DNA of 64,000 nucleotides. It comes from Micromonospora chersina. Lineage in GTDB: Bacteria > Actinomycetota > Actinomycetes > Mycobacteriales > Micromonosporaceae. The stretch spans positions 6,014,001 to 6,078,000 of the forward strand of contig NZ_FMIB01000002.1 in NCBI RefSeq assembly GCF_900091475.1, written 5' to 3'. Shown in pieces: positions 48,700-57,411 of the stretch. Numbering within the stretch: position 1 is the stretch's first letter; every line of letters begins with the position of its first letter. The notes under the pieces were generated by a model. The model was not told where the DNA came from. It saw nothing but the letters and a program-made list of their open reading frames with translations, and made no database searches. A program made the position numbers and the translations under genes.

Positions 48700-48987
48700 T
48701 CAGTCGGCGTTGGCCAGCCCGATCGCGAACGCCTCCTCCAGGTCGTGCTGGGAGTAGGCGCGGAACGCGATGTGCGACTCGGTGTTGATGACCCCGGGCA
48801 CCTTGGAGATGCTGCCGGCGATGACCTGGGCGATCTGCTCGAACTCGCGGACCCGGACCATGGCGATCAGGTCGACGTGCCCGGCCACCGAGTAGACCTC
48901 GCTGACGCCGGGCAGGTTGGCCAGCGTCTCGGCCACCTCGGGAATGGAGTCGGTGGCGCAGTCGATCAGCACGATCGCGGTGATCAC
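48700..48987 (-). CDS. Stand-alone Lrp/AsnC-type RAM domain protein
   Basis: This 95-residue protein consists only of the ligand-binding RAM domain (alpha-beta sandwich) of Lrp/AsnC regulators: AIVLIDCATDSIPEVAETLANLPGVSEVYSVAGHVDLIAMVRV. The helix-turn-helix is absent. Such free RAM proteins form oligomers and bind amino acids by family knowledge. They may modulate full-length Lrp proteins. GGAG lies 12 nt before the GTG at 48987. From memory the gene is near trpD and the qcr genes in Streptomyces too. Confidence 0.88.
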   Translation of the reverse strand: MITAIVLIDCATDSIPEVAETLANLPGVSEVYSVAGHVDLIAMVRVREFEQIAQVIAGSISKVPGVINTESHIAFRAYSQHDLEEAFAIGLANAD

Positions 48988-49039
48988 GGGACATTTCTCC
49001 GTTCGTCGGCGTCGAGGCCCATGCTAGAGGCTCCGCGGG

Positions 49040-49918
49040 TCACGGGGCCGCCGGGACGGTGAGGTCGCCGCCGGCCCGGATCACCTGGCTGAGGCGTTCG
49101 CCCGCGGCGACCGTCGCGCCGGGCCACACGACCGACCGGTCCACCGCCCCGCGCACGACGGCGCCCGCCCCGACCACCGAGCGGGTCACCGGCCCGTCGA
49201 CCGTGGCGGACGGGTCGACCAGGCCGCCGGGGCCGGCGGCGTGCAGGTTCGCGGCCAGGTAGTCGGCCGGGGTGCCGGTGTCGTAGAAGGTGCCCCGCCA
49301 GGGGACGACGGTGAGCGCGCCGGCCGCCTCCGCCGGTCGCCACACCGCCCGGACCAGGTCGCCGAAGGCCGCCGGCAGCTCCCGGACCAGCCGCCACGGC
49401 AGCAGTGAGAACCCCACGAACCGGTGGCCGTCGAAGGTGCCGGGCGCCGCCGGGTCGTCGGCCGGCTGGCCGAGCAGGCGTACGCTCCGCCCGTCCCAGC
49501 CGTCCAGCAGCGCCGCCACGTCCGGCCCCGGCGGGGTGTCCGGGTCGGCGAGGTACGCGTCGGCGTTGCCGACCAGCACCCCCCGCCCGGCGATCCAGTC
49601 GCGCAGGTTGCCCAGCCCGCCGGCGGTGCCGAGCGGGTCGCCCGGCTCGACCGACAGGTGCGCGCGGGCGCCCACGTGCGCCACCACCTGCCCGCCCAGG
49701 TAGCAGGCGTTCACCGCGACCCGGTCCGGCCCGGCCAGGCCCAGCCCGGCCAGCCGGTCCAGCGCCCGGTCGAGCAGCGGCACGTTGCCGACCGGGCAGA
49801 GCGCCTTCGGCAGGTGCGCGGTGAGCGGGCGCAGCCGCGTGCCCTCGCCGGCGGCGAGCACCACGGCGCAGACGTCCACGGCGGCGCGCCAGCCGGGCCC
49901 GGTCGCGGGAGCGGTCAC
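49040..49918 (-). CDS. Sugar-nucleotide pyrophosphorylase-like nucleotidyltransferase
   Basis: This is a 292-residue enzyme of the NTP_transferase family. The nucleotide-binding motif is VVLAAGEGTRLRPLTAHLPKALCPVGN (about residues 19-45). The metal-site aspartate region is LVGNADAYL and the sugar-binding region includes EPGDPLGTAGGL. The C-terminal part (DPSATVDGPVTRSVVGAGAVV) has left-handed beta-helix hexapeptides. The substrate sugar is not clear; mannose-1-phosphate or glucose-1-phosphate are options. Its GTG start overlaps the stop of the NUDIX gene by 4 nt, so both are translated together. Confidence 0.87.
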   Translation of the reverse strand: MTAPATGPGWRAAVDVCAVVLAAGEGTRLRPLTAHLPKALCPVGNVPLLDRALDRLAGLGLAGPDRVAVNACYLGGQVVAHVGARAHLSVEPGDPLGTAGGLGNLRDWIAGRGVLVGNADAYLADPDTPPGPDVAALLDGWDGRSVRLLGQPADDPAAPGTFDGHRFVGFSLLPWRLVRELPAAFGDLVRAVWRPAEAAGALTVVPWRGTFYDTGTPADYLAANLHAAGPGGLVDPSATVDGPVTRSVVGAGAVVRGAVDRSVVWPGATVAAGERLSQVIRAGGDLTVPAAP

Positions 49919-50454
49919 GCGGCGGGTGGCGCCGCCGGCGGGACCTCACCCGCGCGCGGGCCGATGCCGTAGTGGCGGAGCAGGTTGGCGGTGGCCCGGC
50001 TCAGCCGGGGCAGGTCGTCCAGCGGGTGCCAGGCGGCCTCGAAGACCTCGGCGCCGTCCACCGCCAGTTCGGTGCGGGACGCCGGCACCTCGGCCTCGAA
50101 GACCACGTCCACCCAGCCCTTGGCGTGCACCACGGCGTTCGGCACGGCCGGCCGGAGCCGCTCGGGGGAGAGCCGGATGCCGGACTCCTCGTACAGCTCG
50201 CGGGCCGCCCCGACCACCGGCGCCTCGCCGCGCTGCAGCAGCCCGGCCGGGAGGGTCCAGCTGTGGCCGGGCGGCTGGCGCAGCAGCAGGATCCGGCCCG
50301 CCCCCTCGGCCTCGGCGTCCCGCACCAGGGTGACCGCGCCGACGATGTACTTCGGCACGGCGAGCCGGACCAGCCGGCGCCGCAGCGGCACCGGCAGCCG
50401 GTAGAAGATCTGGTAGCCGAGGGCCCGTCCGGTGGCACGCGCGCGGGGGATCAT
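49915..50454 (-). CDS. NUDIX hydrolase
   Basis: This is a 179-residue hydrolase of nucleoside diphosphate-linked compounds. The Nudix box GLLQRGEAPVVGAARELYEESGI is complete except for Leu-Gln replacing the usual Glu after G-x2. The core residues REL-EE-G are present. A basic N-terminal segment of about 35 residues (LRRRLVRLAVPKYIVGA) precedes the domain. TAGCCT (50462-50467) lies 7 nt before the ATG, suggesting a leaderless mRNA. Coupling to the nucleotidyltransferase suggests a shared nucleotide-sugar context, but this is inference. Confidence 0.88.
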   Translation of the reverse strand: MIPRARATGRALGYQIFYRLPVPLRRRLVRLAVPKYIVGAVTLVRDAEAEGAGRILLLRQPPGHSWTLPAGLLQRGEAPVVGAARELYEESGIRLSPERLRPAVPNAVVHAKGWVDVVFEAEVPASRTELAVDGAEVFEAAWHPLDDLPRLSRATANLLRHYGIGPRAGEVPPAAPPAA

Positions 50455-50503
50455 GCCTGTAAGGCTAGTGGCCGGGTGTCGCCCGTGGCTGAGCGGTGCT
50501 CAC

Positions 50504-52294
50504 CTACTGCCGGTGGTCGACCAGATCGATCAGCTGCCGGACCACCGTGTCCGGCTCGACGGTGCGGTCGAAGACCGCCACGAGCAGGGTCTCCAGGTCG
50601 GGGTAGCCCAGCTCCTCGGAGAGCCGCAGCAGCGGCAGGTCGCTGGCCAGGCCCCGGTCGTGCTTGCGCAGCGCCAGGCCGATGGTGGCCCGGCCGAGAC
50701 GGACCTTGTCGGCGATCGAGATGCCCGGCTCGGTGTGCTCGGCGAACCAGCGGTTGATCTGCATCTGGGCGTGCGGGGACTTCACGAAGCCGAGCCACTC
50801 GCGGCGCGGCCCGCGCGGCGCCACGTCGGCCTCGAAGCCGCTCTCCGCGTCGCTCTCGGTGAAGATCTCCACCACGTCGCCCTCCTCCAGTTCGGAGGAG
50901 AGCGGGGCCAACCGGCCGTTGATCCGCGCGGCGAGACAGTGGTCGCCCCGCTCGGTGCCCAGCTCGTAGGCGAGGTCGACCGGGGTGGCCCCGGCCGGCA
51001 GCACCACCTGCCGCCCGTCGGCGACCACCTGGATCTGCGCCTCGGCCAGGTCACAGCGGAGCGACTCCATGAACTGGGTGGGGTCGACCGTCTCCTGCTC
51101 CCAGTCGAGCACCCGGCGCAGCCAGGCCAGCTCGTCCGCCCGGTCGCCCGCCCGGCCGGTGGCACGCGGGAAGCGGTAGTGGGCGGCGACGCCGTACTCC
51201 GCGGAGCGGTGCATCTCCTCGGTGCGGATCAGCACCTCGACGGTCCGGTCCTGCGGGCCGCAGACGCTGGTGTGCAGGGAGCGGTAGAGGTTGTTCTTGG
51301 GTGAGGCGATGAAGTCCTTGAAGCGGCCCGGCACCGGCCGCCAGAGCCCGTGCACCGCGCCGAGCGCGGCGTAGCAGTCGGTGGCCGGGCCGTCCACCAC
51401 GATGGCGATGCGGGGCAGGTCGTAGGGCGCGGCGTGGTCGCCGGCCACCGTGTCCTTCCAGATCGAGTAGAGGTGCCGGGGGCGGGGACCGACCTCGGCG
51501 TCCACGCGGCTGCGGCGCAGCGCCACCCGCGTCTTCGTCACCACGTCGTCCAGGTAGGCGTCCCAGCCCGGCCGGTCGTGCACGAAGCGGGCGATCCGCG
51601 CGTGCTCCTCCGGTCGCAGGTGCAGCAGCACCACGTCGTCCAGCTCGCGTTTGAGGGTCTGGATGCCCAGCCGGTCGCAGAGCGGGACGAGCACCTCCTG
51701 GGTCTTGCGGGCGATCCGCTCCCGGGAGGCGGCCGAACGGACCCCGAGGGTGCGCATGTTGTGCAGCCGGTCGGCCAGCTTGATGATCAGGACCCGGACG
51801 TCCTTGCCGGCCGCCACGATCATCTTGCGGACGGTCTCCGCCTCGGCGGCCTTGCCGTAGAACGCCTTGTCGAACTTGGTCACCCCGTCGACCAGGTGGG
51901 CCACCTGACGGCCGAAGTCCTCCTGGAGCGCCTGGAGGGTGTAGCGGGTGTCCTCGACGGTGTCGTGCAGCAGGGCGGCGACCAGGGTGGTGGTGTCCAT
52001 CCCGAGGTCGGCGCAGATCTGGGCGACCGCGAGGGGATGGGTGATGTACGGCTCGCCGCTCTTGCGGAACTGGCCGCGGTGCATGTTCTCGGCGATCGTG
52101 TAGGCCCGCCGCAGGACCGACGCGTCGGCGCTGGGATGGATGCCGCGATGGGCGCGGACCAGCGCGGTGACCGGGTCGCCGTCGGTGGTGGGCCAGGTGA
52201 GCAGGGAGCGCAGCCGGCGGGAGAGCGGCAGCTCGCCGGGCTGGGTCGGAAGGGCGCCGCCCAGGGCGGCGCCGTGTCCGGCGTCGACGTCCAC
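50504..52294 (-). CDS. RelA/SpoT family protein without ACT domain
   Basis: This 596-residue homologue of (p)ppGpp synthetase/hydrolases has an HD hydrolase domain with GEPYITHPLAVA and HDTVEDT (catalytic His-Asp). A synthetase-like domain with RPRHLYSIWKD, VPGRFKDFIASPKNNLYRSLHT and VEVLIRT follows, then a TGS domain (about 400-465) and a helical region. It stops there, about 150-200 residues shorter than full Rel, lacking ACT. In the synthetase part the usual RPKH is RPRH, and the conserved R of the D-L-x-G-x-R-x-I-V-D stretch is missing (YDLPRIAIVVD), so synthesis may be weak or lost. The GTG at 52294 has GAGGAGG 8 nt upstream. It probably represents a second, RshA-like Rel paralogue. Confidence 0.88.
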   Translation of the reverse strand: MDVDAGHGAALGGALPTQPGELPLSRRLRSLLTWPTTDGDPVTALVRAHRGIHPSADASVLRRAYTIAENMHRGQFRKSGEPYITHPLAVAQICADLGMDTTTLVAALLHDTVEDTRYTLQALQEDFGRQVAHLVDGVTKFDKAFYGKAAEAETVRKMIVAAGKDVRVLIIKLADRLHNMRTLGVRSAASRERIARKTQEVLVPLCDRLGIQTLKRELDDVVLLHLRPEEHARIARFVHDRPGWDAYLDDVVTKTRVALRRSRVDAEVGPRPRHLYSIWKDTVAGDHAAPYDLPRIAIVVDGPATDCYAALGAVHGLWRPVPGRFKDFIASPKNNLYRSLHTSVCGPQDRTVEVLIRTEEMHRSAEYGVAAHYRFPRATGRAGDRADELAWLRRVLDWEQETVDPTQFMESLRCDLAEAQIQVVADGRQVVLPAGATPVDLAYELGTERGDHCLAARINGRLAPLSSELEEGDVVEIFTESDAESGFEADVAPRGPRREWLGFVKSPHAQMQINRWFAEHTEPGISIADKVRLGRATIGLALRKHDRGLASDLPLLRLSEELGYPDLETLLVAVFDRTVEPDTVVRQLIDLVDHRQ

Positions 52295-52421
52295 CTGGGA
52301 CACCTCCTCACCCCGGCCCCGGGTCGCCGGAGCCGGCAACCGGGAGCAGGCCCGCGAATCGGGCAGGACTGCACTTCTCTAACAGCCTAAGGGAGTTGAC
52401 GTAGTCCGATCGGACACTTGG

Positions 52422-54209
52422 TCATGAGCGTTCGGTCGAGAGTTGGTGGGACGCGCCGTTCTCCGCCTTGGTCAACAGGTCCCGGAACCGGCCCGCGCCG
52501 GCGATTGGCGAGGCCCACCCGGCCGAGGTCTCCACGAGCCGGGTCTCCGGTCGCTCCAACCAGGACAGGATCCGCTCGGTCTCCTCGGCGGTGGCGGCCG
52601 GCACCGGACCGTGCCCGGGCAGGACCGTCTCGGCGGTGGCCCGGATCGCGTTGATCGTCGGTCGCGGGTGGACACCCGGCGGGGACACCCCGGCCCCGGC
52701 CAGCCGGCCGTGCCGGACCAGGGCCAGCTCCCAGCCGCCCCGGGCGGCCGGGCGGGCGGCGGCCAGCTCGGCGATGCCGGTCAGCGCGGCCAGCCGCTGC
52801 ATCCGGACCGCCGCGCGCAGCACCGCGGCGAGCCGGCCGCGGACCACCGCGGCCTCCTCATAGCGCCGGGCGCCGGAGAGCACCTCGATCCGGGCCAGCA
52901 GGGCGTCCACCACCACCTGCGGGTCGTCCCGGGTGGCGGTGCGGAACGGGACGGCGGCGCGCTGGTCGTACTCCTCCGGGGTGATCCGGTGCTCGCAGGG
53001 CGCCGGGCAGCGACCCAGCTCGGCCAGCGCGCAGGCCGGCATGGTGGTGCGCCGGGACAGCCGGTGCGTGCACTGCCGCAGCGGCACCGCGTCGTGGAAC
53101 CCGGCGGCGGCCAGCTCGGCGGCCTGCTTGGAGCGGAAGGGGCCCAGGTAGGCCGAGTCGGTGGGGGCCAGGTCGCGCACGATCGACAACCGCGGGTACG
53201 CCTCGTCGGTCAGCTTCAGCCAGACCTGGCGCTCGGGATACTTCGACCGCCGGTTGTACGGCGGCGCGTGCGCGGCGATCAGCCGCAGCTCGCGCACCTC
53301 GGCCTCCAGGGAGTGGGCGCACTCGACGGCCTCCACCCGCTCGGCTGCGGCCAGCATCTCCGAGATCCGGGCCCGCTTCTCGCCGGCGGTGAAGTAGCTG
53401 CGCACCCGGGTGGCGATGTCGCCGGAGGTGCCGACGTAGAGCGGCCGGTCGTCGGCGGCCCGGAAGATGTAGACGCCGGGCACCTTCGGCAGCCCCTCGG
53501 CGAGGTGCCGCTTGCGGCGCTGGGTGGGGGTGACCGCCCGGGCGAACTCGATGGCCTCGCCGACGGTGTCGACCCGGTGCCCGCCGAGCCGGCCGATCAG
53601 CCCGTGCAGCACGTCGACGGTCGCCTTGGCGTCGTCGAGCGCCCGGTGGGTCGGCTGGGTGGCGGTGCGGAAGTAGGCCGCCAGGGTGCCCAGCTTGCGG
53701 TTGGGCACCTCGTCGCGGGTGAGCACCCGGCGGGCCAGCGCGGCGGTGTCCAGCACGCGCGGGTTGGGCCAGGGGTAGCCGTGCCGGGCACACGCGGCCT
53801 TGAGGAAGCCCACGTCGTAGGGGGCGTTGTGCGCCACCAGCACGGCGTCGGTGATGAACTCCAGGAAGCTCGGCAGCACCTGCTCGATCGGCGGGGCGGG
53901 GAGCAGCATGGCCTGGGTGATGCCGGTCAGCACGGTGATGAACGGCGGGATCGGCACCCCCGGGTTGACCAGGGTGGCGAGCACGCCCAGCTCCTCGCCG
54001 CCGCGCACCTTCACGGCGCCGATCTCGGTGATCCCGCCGCCGTCCGGCGCGCCGCCGGTGGTCTCCAGGTCGACCACCACGAAGGTGGTCGCGTAGAGCG
54101 GCAGCGCGGGGTCGACCCCCGTGCCCGCCGCCCGGTCCAGGCCGGCCAGCGCCTCCTGGACGTACTCCGCTCGCGTCACCCGCGGCACGCTAGCGGCGGG
54201 GTCCGACAC
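52422..54209 (-). CDS. DEDDh exonuclease fused to a UvrC-like GIY-YIG domain
   Basis: This is a 595-residue nuclease fusion. The N-terminal DnaQ-like 3'-5' exonuclease (about residues 25-205) has FVVVDLETTG (motif I), VAHNAPYDVGFL (II) and HRALDDAKATVDVL (III, DEDDh type). After residue 225 a GIY-YIG domain (PGVYIFRAADDRPLYVGTSGDIATRV) resembles the UvrC N-terminal nuclease. A UvrC-like Cys-containing region and a UVR-like helix (RRYEEAAVVRGRLAAVL) follow. The UvrC C-terminal nuclease and HhH domains are absent. This fusion is known in actinobacteria as a Cho/DnaQ-like protein. A repair role is expected but not shown. The GTG at 54209 is preferred, but GTGs 7 and 10 codons downstream are alternatives. 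Confidence 0.88.
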   Translation of the reverse strand: MSDPAASVPRVTRAEYVQEALAGLDRAAGTGVDPALPLYATTFVVVDLETTGGAPDGGGITEIGAVKVRGGEELGVLATLVNPGVPIPPFITVLTGITQAMLLPAPPIEQVLPSFLEFITDAVLVAHNAPYDVGFLKAACARHGYPWPNPRVLDTAALARRVLTRDEVPNRKLGTLAAYFRTATQPTHRALDDAKATVDVLHGLIGRLGGHRVDTVGEAIEFARAVTPTQRRKRHLAEGLPKVPGVYIFRAADDRPLYVGTSGDIATRVRSYFTAGEKRARISEMLAAAERVEAVECAHSLEAEVRELRLIAAHAPPYNRRSKYPERQVWLKLTDEAYPRLSIVRDLAPTDSAYLGPFRSKQAAELAAAGFHDAVPLRQCTHRLSRRTTMPACALAELGRCPAPCEHRITPEEYDQRAAVPFRTATRDDPQVVVDALLARIEVLSGARRYEEAAVVRGRLAAVLRAAVRMQRLAALTGIAELAAARPAARGGWELALVRHGRLAGAGVSPPGVHPRPTINAIRATAETVLPGHGPVPAATAEETERILSWLERPETRLVETSAGWASPIAGAGRFRDLLTKAENGASHQLSTERS

Positions 54210-54306
54210 TCCCGTCCCACCAGTACCAATCGCTACCACGGCGGTAGGATGAGAGATCGGCTCACTCACCGGGCGGTGGGCCCGTTCGGGGTGGGAGACT
54301 TGCCAC

Positions 54307-55707
54307 ATGCCCCTCACCGAGCCGCACGACGACCACTCCTCCGCGGAGGAGCCGGTGGTCGGCGCGCACGACGCCGGTGAGAGCCCCTCGGCCCCGCTGG
54401 AGCCGGAGCCGACCCTGCCCGAGCCGGTCCGGCAGCGGATCGTGGCGCTCACCGCCGCGGTGCTGCCCGGCCTGGCCGCCGACGAGGTGCCGGTGCCGCT
54501 GCGCCGGGTGGCGAAGTTCGCCCCCAACCGGCGCGCCCGGCTCGGCGCTCCGGCCATCGCCGCCCAGCTCACCGCCGACCCGCTGTTCCGGCAGCGGGTC
54601 ACCGCCCGGGTGCTCACCGACGCCGGCGACCTCGGCGCGGCAGTGGTGGAGGGCACCGCCCCGGCCGCGGCCGACCCGGTCGAGGTGGCCGCCCTGGCCT
54701 ACCTGGCCCGGCCCCGCGGCTGGCGGGAGCTGATCGAGGCCAGCGGCGCCGCGGTGCGCGCCGAGGCGGACAGCGCGGTGGTGGCCGAGCTGGTCCGTGA
54801 GGCCGAGCAGCGGGCCACCCGCGCCGAGCACGACCGGGCGGTGGCCCGGGTAGAGGCGGAGAAGCTCCGCGACGAGCTGGCCCGGGTCCGCGAGGAGCTG
54901 GGTCAGCTCCGCGAGGAGGCGCGCCAGCTCACCCGTACCCTCCGGGAGACCCAGGCCCGGGAGCGCAAGGCCACCGAGATGCTGGCCACCGAGCGGGGCC
55001 GGGCGGCCCGCGCGGCGGCCGACGCGGACGCGGAGCTGCGCCGCGCCCGGGCCCGGCTGGCCGAGGCGGAGGCCGCGGCGGGGGTGGCCCGGGTCAGCGC
55101 CAAGGAGGCCCGCTCGGTCGACGAGGCGAAGCTCTGGCTGCTGCTGGAGACGATCGGCCAGGCGGCCGTCGGGCTCCGCCGCGAGCTGGCCCTGGACCCG
55201 GTGGAGAAGCTGCCCGCCGACTTCGTGGCCGACGCGTTCGCCGACCAGTCGGCGGCCACCCCGGCCGGTGCCGCGGCCCGGGCGCGGGACACCGACGACC
55301 CGGCCCGGCTCGACCAGCTGCTCGCCCTGCCCAAGGCGCACCTGGTGGTGGACGGTTACAACGTCACCAAGCGGGGCTTCGGCGAGATGTCGCTGGAGCA
55401 GCAGCGCAAGCGGTTGATCAGCGGGCTGGGCGGGATCGCCGCGCAGACCGGCGACGAGGTCACCGTCGTCTTCGACGGCGCCGAGCGCATCCACGGGCTG
55501 CCGCCCACCCCGCGCGGGGTGCGGGTGCTCTTCTCCCGCAAGGGGGAGACGGCGGACGAGCTGATCCGCCGGCTGGTCCGCGCCGAGCCGGCCGGCCGGC
55601 CGGTGGTGGTGGTCTCCTCCGACCGCGAGGTCGCCGACGGGGTGCGCCGGCACGGCGCCTACCCGCTCGGGGCCGACTCGCTGCTGCGGCGGCTCGCCCG
55701 GTCCTGA
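54307..55707 (+). CDS. NYN-domain (YacP-like) putative ribonuclease with coiled coil
   Basis: This is a 466-residue protein. An acidic N-terminal tail (1-40) precedes an Ala/Arg-rich domain (about 40-160) and a long coiled coil (about 165-265, ELVREAEQRATRAEHDRAVARVEAEKLRDELARVREELGQL pattern). A C-terminal NYN/PIN-like domain (about 335-466) begins HLVVDGYNVTKRGF and includes the acidic residues of VTVVFDGAER and VVVSSDREVADGV. This resembles YacP/Rae1 ribonucleases, so RNA cleavage is plausible. GGGAG precedes the ATG at 54307. A -10 TAGGAT lies at 54245-54250. It diverges from the exonuclease fusion. Confidence 0.87.
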   Translation: MPLTEPHDDHSSAEEPVVGAHDAGESPSAPLEPEPTLPEPVRQRIVALTAAVLPGLAADEVPVPLRRVAKFAPNRRARLGAPAIAAQLTADPLFRQRVTARVLTDAGDLGAAVVEGTAPAAADPVEVAALAYLARPRGWRELIEASGAAVRAEADSAVVAELVREAEQRATRAEHDRAVARVEAEKLRDELARVREELGQLREEARQLTRTLRETQARERKATEMLATERGRAARAAADADAELRRARARLAEAEAAAGVARVSAKEARSVDEAKLWLLLETIGQAAVGLRRELALDPVEKLPADFVADAFADQSAATPAGAAARARDTDDPARLDQLLALPKAHLVVDGYNVTKRGFGEMSLEQQRKRLISGLGGIAAQTGDEVTVVFDGAERIHGLPPTPRGVRVLFSRKGETADELIRRLVRAEPAGRPVVVVSSDREVADGVRRHGAYPLGADSLLRRLARS

Positions 55708-55839
55708 GGCCGATGATCGTATTCGGGGTGGGTGCTGCCTCGTTGTCCGGTTCTGTCATACCCCCGGCCTAGCCTCGTGGTGACCGACGGTGGTGGCCGG
55801 CTCTCCGTTCCGCCACCGGCCACGCGTCAGGAGGCGTTG

Positions 55840-56052
55840 ATGCTCATCGACTGCGACACCTGCGGGATCCGCGGCGCCGGGTGCTCCGGCTGCCTGGTGA
55901 CCGCGCTGCTCGACACCGGCGCCGCGGCGGCCGACCTGGGCCCCGCCGAGCACCGGGCGATCGAGGTGTTCGCCCGGGCCGGGTTCGAGGTGCAGGTGCT
56001 GCCCGCCCCGCCCGCTCCCCGGAAGCCGGTCCGCCGCCGCCGGGTCGCCTGA
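55840..56052 (+). CDS. Small cysteine-rich conserved protein (70 aa)
   Basis: A short protein starting MLIDCDTCGIRGAGCSGCLVTALLD with four cysteines in the first 20 residues (CxxC-x6-CxxC), likely a metal knuckle. An acidic helical middle (PAEHRAIEVFARAGF) and a basic tail (RKPVRRRRVA) follow. It is a recognisable actinobacterial small protein, but I know of no assigned role. GGAGG lies 5 nt before the ATG at 55840, and the longer frame upstream is not needed. A possible -10 TAGCCT lies upstream at about 55769-55774. Confidence 0.82.
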   Translation: MLIDCDTCGIRGAGCSGCLVTALLDTGAAAADLGPAEHRAIEVFARAGFEVQVLPAPPAPRKPVRRRRVA

Positions 56053-56125
56053 TCCCCCGCGGCACCGCGGCCACCCGGCCCGCGCCGGGCCTTAGGATGG
56101 GCCCTCACGGCGGGAGGGGAGCGGC

Positions 56126-56155
56126 ATGACTCGGGTACGGCGGGTGGGGCGGTGA
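56126..56155 (+). CDS. Possible 9-codon leader peptide before the M48 protease gene
   Basis: An ATG with an excellent GGAGGGGAG ribosome site opens MTRVRRVGR and stops at TGA (56153-56155), overlapping the GTG of the protease gene (GTGA). The protease GTG has no such site of its own. The arrangement suggests that ribosomes reinitiate on the protease cistron. It could be chance. Confidence 0.4.
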   Translation: MTRVRRVGR

Positions 56156-57411
56156 CCCCGCGCGGCTGGGCGGTGCTGACCCTGGCCGGACTGGCCGTGG
56201 CGCTGCTCGTCGCCGCGGCCCTGCTCGTGCCGTGGAGCCGGCCACCGGCGCCCCGCGCCGACCAGCTCGCGGCGCTGCGCGCGCTCCCCGTCGACCAGGT
56301 GGCCCGGGGCCGGGCCTTCCACGGCGCGCTGCGCCCGGCCGGCTGGTCGGCGCTCGCCGTCGGCCTGGTGGTGGCCCTGCTGCTCGGGCTCACCCCGCTC
56401 GGCGGGCGCCTGGTCGAGCTGGCCGGCCGGCCCTTCGGCGGCCACTGGGCGGCCCAGGCGGTGCTCGGCGGGCTGGCCGTGATGTTCCTCGCCGACCTGC
56501 TCACCCTGCCCTTCGCCGCCTGGCGGCAGACCGTGCTGAACCGCTACGGGCTGAGCACCCAGGGCTGGGGCGGCTGGGCTGTCGACCTGCTCAAGTCGTA
56601 CGCGGTCAGCGCGGTCATCGGCGCGCTCGTCCTGCTCGGGTTCTACACGGTGGTCCGGCTCTCGCCGCGCTGGTGGTGGGCGTTCGGCGCGGCCGGCGCC
56701 GCCGCCCTCGTGGTGCTGCTGTCGTTCGTGCTGCCGGTGCTTGTCGAGCCGGTGTTCAACCGGTTCACCCCCATGGAGCCCGGCCCGCTGCGCACCGAGC
56801 TGACCAGCCTGGCCGCCCGTGACGGCGTGCCGGTACGCGACGTGCTGGTCGCCGACGCCTCGCGGCGGACCCGGGCGGTCAACGCGTACGTCTCCGGGTT
56901 GGGGCCGACCCGGCGGGTGGTCGTCTACGACACCCTGCTGCGCGAGGCCGACCCGGCGGAGGTGACGAGCGTGGTCGCCCACGAGCTGGGGCACGCCAAG
57001 GACCGGGACGTCTGGACGGGCACGCTCACCGGGGCGCTGGGCGCCGCCGCCGCGGTGGTGGCGCTCTACCTGATCGGCTCCTGGACGCCGCTGCTGCGGC
57101 TGGCCGGCGTCGACTCGATCGCCCAGCCCCGGGCGTTCCCGCTGCTGATCGCGCTGGTCACGGTCGCGGGCCTGGTGGCCACGCCGGTGCAGGCGCTGGT
57201 CTCCCGGCGGGTGGAGGCCCGCGCCGACGCGCACGCGCTGGCGCTCACCGGCGACCCGGTCACCTTCGAGGCGATGCAGCGCCGGCTGGCCGGGGTCAAC
57301 CTGGCCGACCCCGACCCGCCGCGCTGGGAGTACCTCTGGTCGGCGTCCCACCCGTCCACCGTGGAGCGGATGGCCGCCGCCCGCGCCTACGCCAGGGAGT
57401 CCGGCGGATGA
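56152..57411 (+). CDS. M48 family membrane metalloprotease (Ste24/CAAX protease 1-like)
   Basis: This 419-residue integral membrane zinc protease has the HELGH motif in VVAHELGHAKDRDV and the third metal ligand in RRVEARADAHAL. About seven membrane helices surround the catalytic part, and the N-terminal WRQTVLNRYGLSTQGWGGW segment is typical of Ste24/CAAX-type enzymes. No prenylated substrate is known in bacteria, so quality control of membrane proteins is the likely role by family knowledge. Its start overlaps a possible 9-codon leader. Its stop overlaps pimB (ATGA), giving coupled translation. Confidence 0.92.
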   Translation: MTPRGWAVLTLAGLAVALLVAAALLVPWSRPPAPRADQLAALRALPVDQVARGRAFHGALRPAGWSALAVGLVVALLLGLTPLGGRLVELAGRPFGGHWAAQAVLGGLAVMFLADLLTLPFAAWRQTVLNRYGLSTQGWGGWAVDLLKSYAVSAVIGALVLLGFYTVVRLSPRWWWAFGAAGAAALVVLLSFVLPVLVEPVFNRFTPMEPGPLRTELTSLAARDGVPVRDVLVADASRRTRAVNAYVSGLGPTRRVVVYDTLLREADPAEVTSVVAHELGHAKDRDVWTGTLTGALGAAAAVVALYLIGSWTPLLRLAGVDSIAQPRAFPLLIALVTVAGLVATPVQALVSRRVEARADAHALALTGDPVTFEAMQRRLAGVNLADPDPPRWEYLWSASHPSTVERMAAARAYARESGG

